Part shown: positions 16,466 to 23,102 of the stretch, in pieces
Position numbering within the stretch: the stretch's first letter is position 1
Layout: every line of letters begins with the position of its first letter
Assembly (NCBI GenBank): GCA_013388685.1
Contig: JACAET010000045.1
Coordinates: 53,634-117,633, forward strand
Reading direction: 5' to 3'
Length of the DNA stretch: 64,000 nt
DNA from: Chloroflexota bacterium
Lineage (GTDB): Bacteria > Chloroflexota > Anaerolineae > Anaerolineales > Villigracilaceae
The notes under the pieces: model-generated
Databases searched by the model: none
What the model saw: only the letters and a program-made list of their open reading frames with translations
Told to the model about the DNA's origin: nothing
Made by a program: the position numbers and the translations under genes

Positions 16466-16843
16466 ATGAGATTCACCTCCCCTCCCAACCAGCAAGCCTA
16501 CTACGAACAGGTCTGGAATCTTGTGCGACAAATCCCGAAAGGCAGGGTTGCAGCATACGGTCAGATCGCGCAGATGATTCCCATCCCAAACGGGGTGGAT
16601 TTCGAAACCTACAAAGCGTTCAGCCCGCGCTGGGTGGGCGGAGCGATGGCAGCCTGCCCCGACGACGTGCCGTGGCAAAGAGTCATCAACTCGCAGGGCA
16701 AGATCAGCGACCGTCCCGGCGCGGAGAGACAAAGACGTCTCCTCGAGGAAGAGGGGATCGTATTCAACAAAGACAGAGTGGATTTCAAAAGATACGGCTG
16801 GCGCGGTCCGAGGGACGACGCCAGACAGGAATCGCTGTTCTAA
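16466..16843 (+). CDS. alkyltransferase-like protein (ATL, MGMT family without catalytic Cys)
   Basis: 125 residues covering the MGMT DNA-binding domain. The HTH/arginine-finger region 'IPKGRVAAYGQIAQMI' is intact, but the PCHRV active-site motif reads 'PWQRV' (W70 in place of the catalytic Cys). That defines alkyltransferase-like proteins, which bind O6-alkylguanine, bend the DNA and hand the lesion to nucleotide excision repair rather than repairing it themselves. No good Shine-Dalgarno precedes the ATG. It converges on the GH35 gene. Confidence 0.92.
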   Translation: MRFTSPPNQQAYYEQVWNLVRQIPKGRVAAYGQIAQMIPIPNGVDFETYKAFSPRWVGGAMAACPDDVPWQRVINSQGKISDRPGAERQRRLLEEEGIVFNKDRVDFKRYGWRGPRDDARQESLF

Positions 16844-16958
16844 AACGAACCTCCAAAGACCGGTTCTCGCAAGTCTCCCGGCATCCATCCTTGTCAGCCG
16901 CGCAAACCAATCCACCCATATTTGCTTTTTTCATGCAAAAGCACCCCGCCTCATCGCA

Positions 16959-19283
16959 TTAGTGCGTTTTCTCATTTCCCGCGTTCGTTCTTGTAAATGC
17001 GATCAGGCTGTTCGTCCCATGTATTTTCCACCGATACTGATCCATTTGCCTCGCAATCCGCGCGCCGTAAACTTCATAGCCCGACAGGCTGAATTCACCG
17101 GTAAATTCAGCAGGATCGGTCTTCAGCGTCACCCGACCGTTCCGTTCGGCGACATCCACGATTTCGGCGGTGAGGGAGTGGACGACAATCCCAGGCTTGA
17201 CCTTCCACTCCAGCGGGAGGATGAGTCCGCGTCGTGCCGGGACCTTGAGCGGGGCGCCGCCAAACAGCCTTTCCCCCGCCGACGCCACTGTCGTCTCGAT
17301 GGGATCGTCCTGATAGTTGTTGACGAATAGAAAACCGCCGTTCTCCCCCTCCGAGAGGCGCACATCTGCCCAATCGCTCATTTCGAAAAGCGGCAGGACG
17401 CCCATGCGGTTTGCCATCCGGTGCAGAATATCCAGGTCTTCGAGGGTGTTCGCCGCCAGCGCCGCGCCGAAGACCATCACCTTGCCCTCGCCAAGCGATT
17501 TGACAAAGCCCGTCGCGCCGCCATCGCTGGAGGAGGCAAAGATTTCATCGAATGTGCCTGTGTAGCGTTCGACAAATGAAGCAGGCACCTCCTCATGTTC
17601 GAACGCGCGGATAAGTTCGGGCTGGAACGGTTCGCCGCCTGCAATGTGCGAAATTTCGAGCGCGTCTTTGAGCAGGGTGCAGGGCTGGCGCTGAACATCC
17701 TCCAGGCACATGCGCCCCGCCAGAATCAGCCTGCCGCCCGCGCGGACATACTCCACCAGTTTTTGCTGAACGGCGGCGTCACACTGACGTTCCATCATCA
17801 CCCACAGCGCAGGCGTTTGTGCGGGATCGAGCGCAGCGCGGGAGAGTTCCAGCGCATCGAAGGGGCGGTGCGTGAGCGCCAGCCCGCGCGCGAGGAAATC
17901 GAACAGGATAATTTCGCGCTGATGGGTGAGGATGTCGGTCGCTGTTTGGGTGAAGGGGTTGTTGACTTCGGTCATGAACTGGTCGAGCAGGAAGCCGATG
18001 GTCGTCACGGTTTTGGGGCGGGCGAGGGTCAAGTCGCTGCCGTAAGCCGCCAGGGTTTGCGAGAGGCGCGGGTAGCGGGCATAGTGGCGGCGCAGACCGC
18101 CATCTTTGCGGACGGGGTGTCCCCAGTCGTGGCGTTTGACGGGACTGAGCACAGGGTCGTTTTCGCCGTCGAAGAACAGGTAATGGTTGATGGCGCGCAT
18201 GCCCACCGAAAGGCTGAGGCGGGTATGCAGGTCGTAGAAGGAGGATTGTGCGCCGCTGAAATCCTGATTGCCGCCCGCCTGAAATTCGATGGAAAAGAGC
18301 GGCTGGGCGGGGTTTTGCAGGGCTTTGGTCATCTCGTTGACCAGCAGGAGTTGGTGAAAGTTGCCCTCGCCGATGAAGACGGGGTACACGTCGGTGGCGC
18401 TGACCATGCCTGGAAGTTCCATCACTTCAATCAGTTGCGAAAGCCCGATGGGGAAGGTCTTGCCGCCGTTGGCAAAGCCGTGAATGTTGACGACGGGCGG
18501 CGCGTCCATGCCGTGCGCTTTGGCGGTGTTCCACAGCCAGGTCATGTAGTCGCGCAGGTAGGTGCGGTAGAAGCGGCGGTAGGCTTCGAGCAGGAAGGCG
18601 GCGGTCTCTGCCTGGGGGTGGGAAAGTTCGTTGTACAGGAATCCAGCCGAAGGTCCGGAGGGGAAGCGGTTGGGGTGATGCTCCCTCAGCCAGGCGGCGA
18701 AGCGTTCCAGCGTATGGGGGTTGAGGTCCACGATGTTGCGCACCCATTGGGGCATGCCCATCTCGTTGTCGAGTTGGATGAGCAGGATGTTGCCGCCTCG
18801 CGCTGCCTGACGGGGCGACAGTACGGCAAACACAGCCTGATACCACGCCCGAACGTTTTTGAGAAAGTCGGGGTGCAGGTAAGAGGCGATGTTTTGGGGC
18901 TTGCCGTCCTGGCTGATGAACGCCGCCTGCGGGTTTTGCTCGAAGACCCAGGGCGGAATGCCTTCGTTGATGGTTTCTGCCATGATGTAGGGACCGGGGC
19001 GGGCGATGATGTACAGTTCCATGTGGGCGGCGAGGTCGAGAAAACCTGCCAGGTTGCGCATGGGGTGGGTGTGACCGTCCAGGTCGGTGAGGCTGGGCTG
19101 GGGCTGGTGCCACAGCCAGGGGATGTAGGCGGCGACGGCGTTGAAGCCCGCCTGTTTGAGCAAGCCGAGGCGGTGCGCCCACTGGTCGGCGGGGGTGCGG
19201 AAGTAGTGAAATTCGCCCGCCTGAAGCAGGAGGGGCTGGTCATCGAGCCAGAATTGTCGGTTGTGGAGGGTGAAGGTGGGCAT
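16959..19283 (-). CDS. GH35 beta-galactosidase
   Basis: 774 residues with no signal peptide, so an intracellular glycosidase. The catalytic TIM barrel fills about residues 5-345: 'GEFHYFRTP', 'ARPGPYIMAETINEGIPPWV', acid/base E174 in 'LLIQLDNEMG' and nucleophile E333 in 'LFSIEFQAG'. These match GH35, which cleaves terminal beta-galactosides, with retention. C-terminal half (about 400-774) is beta-galactosidase jelly-roll and small beta domains ('GENGGFLFVNNYQDDPIETTV'). ATG 19283 has AAGGAC upstream. It follows the glycoamylase-like membrane protein gene (52-base gap, with part of a palindromic repeat in it), hinting at a small saccharide-processing pair. Confidence 0.9.
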   Translation of the reverse strand: MPTFTLHNRQFWLDDQPLLLQAGEFHYFRTPADQWAHRLGLLKQAGFNAVAAYIPWLWHQPQPSLTDLDGHTHPMRNLAGFLDLAAHMELYIIARPGPYIMAETINEGIPPWVFEQNPQAAFISQDGKPQNIASYLHPDFLKNVRAWYQAVFAVLSPRQAARGGNILLIQLDNEMGMPQWVRNIVDLNPHTLERFAAWLREHHPNRFPSGPSAGFLYNELSHPQAETAAFLLEAYRRFYRTYLRDYMTWLWNTAKAHGMDAPPVVNIHGFANGGKTFPIGLSQLIEVMELPGMVSATDVYPVFIGEGNFHQLLLVNEMTKALQNPAQPLFSIEFQAGGNQDFSGAQSSFYDLHTRLSLSVGMRAINHYLFFDGENDPVLSPVKRHDWGHPVRKDGGLRRHYARYPRLSQTLAAYGSDLTLARPKTVTTIGFLLDQFMTEVNNPFTQTATDILTHQREIILFDFLARGLALTHRPFDALELSRAALDPAQTPALWVMMERQCDAAVQQKLVEYVRAGGRLILAGRMCLEDVQRQPCTLLKDALEISHIAGGEPFQPELIRAFEHEEVPASFVERYTGTFDEIFASSSDGGATGFVKSLGEGKVMVFGAALAANTLEDLDILHRMANRMGVLPLFEMSDWADVRLSEGENGGFLFVNNYQDDPIETTVASAGERLFGGAPLKVPARRGLILPLEWKVKPGIVVHSLTAEIVDVAERNGRVTLKTDPAEFTGEFSLSGYEVYGARIARQMDQYRWKIHGTNSLIAFTRTNAGNEKTH

Positions 19284-19334
19284 TGGTTGTCCTTTTCATG
19301 ATTTCCACGAAGAGCACGAAGGCACACGAAGTGT

Positions 19335-21290
19335 TTATTGGATTGACGGTTGTTTTTCAGTGAATCCCAACACCTTCAGCGCGGTTTGGATGGGCGCGCT
19401 GCGGGTGTACACGTCCCAGACCAGGCGGGTGAGGTGGTTTTCGAGCATGAGCAGGGAGCAGCCTTTGTCTATGCCGTAAAGCGCCTGGCTGTACCAGGGC
19501 GGGTTCACGGCGAGATTGTAGGAGTCGAAAAAGCCATATTTGCCCCAGGTTTGCGGGTGATGGCGGTGCAGATACTCGATCATCTCCAGCGTTTCGGCGG
19601 GGATGAACGGCAGACAGGAGAGAGCGCTGTAAATGGAGACTGTGCCTGTGTGATGCGGCTCGCCCAGACAGGGCTGACTGCCCGCCACTTCGTAGCCAAA
19701 GGGACTGTCGCCTGCGCTCAGCCCCCAACTGCGGGCATGGTAGGTTGGGTATTCGGCGGCGTGGTCCATGCAAAACTGTCGGTTGGCGAGGCAGGCGAGG
19801 CGGGTGTTCTCGAACCAGTCCACGCCATTGGGGTCGCGCCAGCGGGCGGTGTCAAGCCAGGCTTCGCTGAAGTGATAGGCGAACAGATTGCCGCCAGGGT
19901 TGATGATGATGGGCTGTCCTTCAAAATATCCCGTATCACGGCGGAAGCCTGCGTACAGTCGGCGCGCCAGGGCGGGGTCGAGGCGGGAGGCGGCTTGCAG
20001 GTACATCATCTTTTGTTCGGCAGCCATGTCCCAGCGGCTGATGAAGCCCGGCTCGCCGCGGACGTAATCGCCGCCCGCATCGGGGTTGTATGCCATGTGG
20101 AAGAGCGCCTGCCCGTTTTCTTCGAAGACGATGAAGCGCCAGTCCACCCGTTCCAGCAGTTCCGCCGCCAGGTCGCGGATTTCGAGGTCTTGAAAATAGG
20201 CGGCGGCGGTGAGGATGCCGTTCAGGCACAGGGCGGTGTCTATGGTGGAATATTCGCATTTGCCCCAGCGCTGCGCCGTATCCATGTGCAGGAAGTGGGC
20301 GAAGAATCCGCGCTGATGGCTGGCGCGCGTGCGCAGGGTCTTGAGTGTGCCGCGTGTGATGTCCTGCGCCTGCTCTTGGGGCAGCAACCCACGTTCGGCG
20401 GCGATGACCCAGGCGGTGAGGGTGAAACCTGTGGCGGCGATGGAGGCGATGCGCGGGTCTTTGGTGGAATCAACTGTCAAGCCGAAACCGAGGCTGTGGG
20501 GGTGGAGGTTGGAGTGGTCGAGGAAGAAGCGAATCGAGCCTTCGAGTTCGCGGCGCAGGAGGGCGGAGGTATCCATGTGTGGATGGCGGCGGATTGAATC
20601 GCTTCCATCCCGAACGGCAGGGGAGAATAGACCCCCTGCAAAAGCGCGCCAGAGGGCGCACAGTACACCTTCGCGTGAGAGACGTTCTCTCACGTCGGCT
20701 GACTTATGCAAGAGGTCTACTATTCCACTTGCGGCAGGATGAACCTTGCCATAGGTAAAGCGAAATAAATTCCGCAGGATAAACACCAGAATCGCCAAAA
20801 TGGAAACGCCCGCCAGAGTCCATTTGACCGCCGCGGCGAGGGAGGCCAGATAGACCAGCGCGGCGGGAGTGGTATGGAGGATTGTCAGCATGAGAAGGTG
20901 CAGGGAGTTTTCAACATAATCGAGCATAGCGGCAAACAACGGCGCGGAGAAGAGGGCAAAAGCGGGACGGGAAGGAGGGCGGTCAGGACGACGGGTGAGG
21001 ATGGCGAGCCAACTACTGATCGCCAGGGCATAGGCGATGGGGTATAGATAATCCAGCCACATGCTGTGGACATAAGCGTGCATGGCGGTTTCGCCCCATT
21101 GCGCCACGACAAATTGAAAGCGCTCGGCGCTGAACGCCAGTTGCAGGTCGAAGATGGAGGGCGCGCCGGGGGGCAGGCTGCCCAGTCCGCGCGTCAGAAG
21201 CCAGAAGAGCAAACCCGCCAGGGCGGTGAAGATCAGCGCCAAGCGGGGAGAGGTCAGTTTGGTGTGGAGGCGTAACAGGGCAGGCATCAT
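19335..21290 (-). CDS. membrane-anchored glycoamylase-like (PF10091/GH144-type) protein
   Basis: 651 residues in two parts. Residues 1-190 hold about four or five membrane segments ('PRLALIFTALAGLLFWLLT', 'YLYPIAYALAISSWLAIL', 'ALVYLASLAAAVKWTLAGV'). Residues about 240-645 form an (alpha/alpha)6 glycoamylase-like domain: 'IASIAATGFTLTAWVIAAERG', 'FFAHFLHMDTAQRW', 'STIDTALCLNGIL', 'HFSEAWLDTARWRDPNGVDWFENT', 'GIDKGCSLLMLENH'. It is homologous to the lipoprotein at 43675. The family includes endo-beta-1,2-glucanases (GH144). Residues about 190-240 are translated from a palindromic repeat (see that entry), which joins the two parts; before the insertion they may have been separate genes (an internal ATG at 20576 would start the soluble part). 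Confidence 0.8.
   Translation of the reverse strand: MMPALLRLHTKLTSPRLALIFTALAGLLFWLLTRGLGSLPPGAPSIFDLQLAFSAERFQFVVAQWGETAMHAYVHSMWLDYLYPIAYALAISSWLAILTRRPDRPPSRPAFALFSAPLFAAMLDYVENSLHLLMLTILHTTPAALVYLASLAAAVKWTLAGVSILAILVFILRNLFRFTYGKVHPAASGIVDLLHKSADVRERLSREGVLCALWRAFAGGLFSPAVRDGSDSIRRHPHMDTSALLRRELEGSIRFFLDHSNLHPHSLGFGLTVDSTKDPRIASIAATGFTLTAWVIAAERGLLPQEQAQDITRGTLKTLRTRASHQRGFFAHFLHMDTAQRWGKCEYSTIDTALCLNGILTAAAYFQDLEIRDLAAELLERVDWRFIVFEENGQALFHMAYNPDAGGDYVRGEPGFISRWDMAAEQKMMYLQAASRLDPALARRLYAGFRRDTGYFEGQPIIINPGGNLFAYHFSEAWLDTARWRDPNGVDWFENTRLACLANRQFCMDHAAEYPTYHARSWGLSAGDSPFGYEVAGSQPCLGEPHHTGTVSIYSALSCLPFIPAETLEMIEYLHRHHPQTWGKYGFFDSYNLAVNPPWYSQALYGIDKGCSLLMLENHLTRLVWDVYTRSAPIQTALKVLGFTEKQPSIQ
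20620..20735. repeat. palindromic MITE-like element inside a coding sequence
   Basis: On the minus strand one end reads ATGCAAGAGGTCTACTATT (inverted) and the other TTGCAGGGGGTCTATT, giving imperfect terminal inverted repeats of about 16 bases. The interior has a near-perfect palindrome (GTGAGAGACGTTCTCTCAC, about 20672-20690) and a GC hairpin ('gcgcgccagagggcgcac'). It is read through in frame as the linker of the 651-residue protein ('VDLLHKSADVRERLSREGV'). Confidence 0.6.
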
Positions 21291-21645
21291 GACCGGACAA
21301 TGATAAGGGAGATTTATTTTTGGACGAGAAACTCCGCGCCATGAGGCAGGATGGTATCGTTGATGGTATGCGCCCAGTTATCTTGGCCGGAGAATCGCGC
21401 GCTGTACCGCCCATTATAGCCGCGCAGAACGTTGCAGGCGCTCAAAGCCGGGAGACATTCCCGGCGCGGCGTATTTTTACGTTGAGGGTAGCACGGGAAC
21501 AGGCATGTACATGTCCACCTTGACGATTCGAACGATACCCCTGCCGACAACAAAACGAATTGGACGGCCTGACGAACGCGAGCCTGAGAGTCTGAAAATG
21601 ATCGCGTTCGGTCACACCCGCGCGGAGATTGCCGAACAACCCGGT
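21291..21645. other. intergenic region, possible gene remnant on minus strand
   Basis: 355 bases between the CSLREA gene end and the membrane glycoamylase-like gene start. Minus-strand frames give coding-like fragments without starts, such as 'SGRPIRFVVGRGIVRIVKVDMYMPVP' (about 21490-21560) and 'NGRYSARFSGQDNWAHTIND' (about 21335-21410), in different frames. This could be a decayed gene, but I do not recognise a family. It may also carry the promoter for the 21290-16959 gene pair. Confidence 0.35.
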
Positions 21646-23097
21646 TCACAAACCATGGGTTGCCAGACGGCGGAAGAACAAGGCAAGCACCGCGAGGAAT
21701 GCGCCAGTGGCGGCGCACGGTGTTGTGGGGGGAATCGGTGTGGGCGTGGGCGGAACGGGAGTGAACGTCGGCGTAAGAGTCGCAGGTTGTGAGGAAGGCG
21801 TGAAGGTGGGAGTTGGCGGAAGGGGGCTGGGCGTATCGGTGGGAGGCGGGGTGGAAGAGGGCGTGACAGAGGATGAGACAATTTGCGCCTCATACGCGCC
21901 GATGTCGCAGGTTGCCGTTCCGTTCAAATCGCCGTCGGCAGGACGGGGAAGCCCGCGTTGATCGGCGGTTGGACAGCCGTTGTTGTTGCCTGCGTCTATG
22001 GCTGGGCTGCCAGCCAGCAGGGCATGTGTCGGGGTGGAGCCGCCGTTATTTTGCAGGGGACCAAGCAGCGGGTCGGTGTTGACGCGGTCGCCGCCGGCGT
22101 TGAATCCGCAGGTGTTGCCGCTGTCCAGGTTATTGCCCTGGGAGATGAGGAAGCCTTCGTTGACAAAACAGTTGCCGTCCGAATCAGAAGCGGCGACGAT
22201 GGAGTTTTTGATGCTCAGGGACGCTGTATCCTGAAAAATGTTGCCGCCGGTTCCGGGACCGCTGGCGGTGTTGCCGCTGAAGGTGACGTTCAGGATAAGG
22301 GCGTCGCCGCGGTTGTAGAGACCGCCGCCGTTGTCGCTGGCGCGGTTGCCGCTGATGGTGGCATTGGTCAGTCTCATCGAGAAACCGAAATGCTCGACGC
22401 CGCCGCCGGTTCGCGCCTGATTTTGGGTAAGTGTGCTGTTGAGCAGGGTGAGGTCGCCGCTGTTGGCAATGCCGCCGCCGGAGGTTTGAGCGGTGTTGGA
22501 AAGGATGAGCGTATCCTGAATGACGGCGGTCGCGCCGTTACCGACATTGTAAATGCCTCCTCCGATTTGGGCGGTGTTGGCGGTGACAATGCTGTTGAGC
22601 AGTGTCAGTTTTGCGCGGGGAGCGCCGCCGCTGACGATGAGTCCGCCTCCGCCTGCGCCGCTTCCGGGGTTTCCATGTTGAACGGTGACTCCGCTTATGG
22701 TGACCGTTGCGCCGGGACGAATGTCGAAGATGCGGTCGGCGTTGTTGCCGTCAATGATGATCTGGCTGGCGCCTGTGCCCTGGATGGTAAGGGTGCCGCT
22801 CAAGTCGAGGTCGCCGGAGGCGGCGGCATCTTCGTTTGCGCCGCTCAGGGTGAGGGGAAACGTTGCCGGCGAGGGCAGGGAGGCATCGAACACGATGGTA
22901 TCGGCTCCGCTACCCGCCGCACAGCCCCCCGTGGCGGTATCGGTATTCGCCGCAATGACCGCTTCACGCAGGGAGCATTGCCCATCATCGGCGATTGAGT
23001 CTGTCAGGGTGTTGACGGTGATTGTCCCTGCGGCGTGAACGGGGAAACTGCTTCCGGCAAGCACCAGAATCAGCAGCAGAGGCAGGATCGTTTTCAT
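21646..23097 (-). CDS. CSLREA-type surface protein with parallel beta-helix
   Basis: 483 residues from the ATG at 23097, chosen because it gives a clean signal peptide ('MKTILPLLLILVLAGSSFPVHA'). The CSLREA motif ('DDGQCSLREAVIAANTD', about 40-56) opens a right-handed beta-helix with repeated 'GGGI/GGGL' turns (about 130-320) typical of polymorphic outer-membrane-like surface proteins. 'LLAGSPAIDAGNNNGCP' and 'DIGAYEAQ' close the helix. Then comes a Pro/Thr linker (about 410-455) and a C-terminal hydrophobic segment followed by 'FFRRLATHGL'. That layout (linker, hydrophobic stretch, Arg-rich tail) is how C-terminal sorting signals look. It lies five bases after the subtilase gene, so the two are probably co-transcribed and both surface-exposed. 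Confidence 0.85.
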   Translation of the reverse strand: MKTILPLLLILVLAGSSFPVHAAGTITVNTLTDSIADDGQCSLREAVIAANTDTATGGCAAGSGADTIVFDASLPSPATFPLTLSGANEDAAASGDLDLSGTLTIQGTGASQIIIDGNNADRIFDIRPGATVTISGVTVQHGNPGSGAGGGGLIVSGGAPRAKLTLLNSIVTANTAQIGGGIYNVGNGATAVIQDTLILSNTAQTSGGGIANSGDLTLLNSTLTQNQARTGGGVEHFGFSMRLTNATISGNRASDNGGGLYNRGDALILNVTFSGNTASGPGTGGNIFQDTASLSIKNSIVAASDSDGNCFVNEGFLISQGNNLDSGNTCGFNAGGDRVNTDPLLGPLQNNGGSTPTHALLAGSPAIDAGNNNGCPTADQRGLPRPADGDLNGTATCDIGAYEAQIVSSSVTPSSTPPPTDTPSPLPPTPTFTPSSQPATLTPTFTPVPPTPTPIPPTTPCAATGAFLAVLALFFRRLATHGL

Positions 23098-23102
23098 GAG
23101 GT

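Noticed and set aside
17595..19301. 568-codon plus-strand open frame
   Set aside because: It lies exactly antisense to the GH35 gene, has no ribosome site and reads as Gly/Val/Gln-rich shadow sequence; the minus-strand frame has all GH35 motifs.
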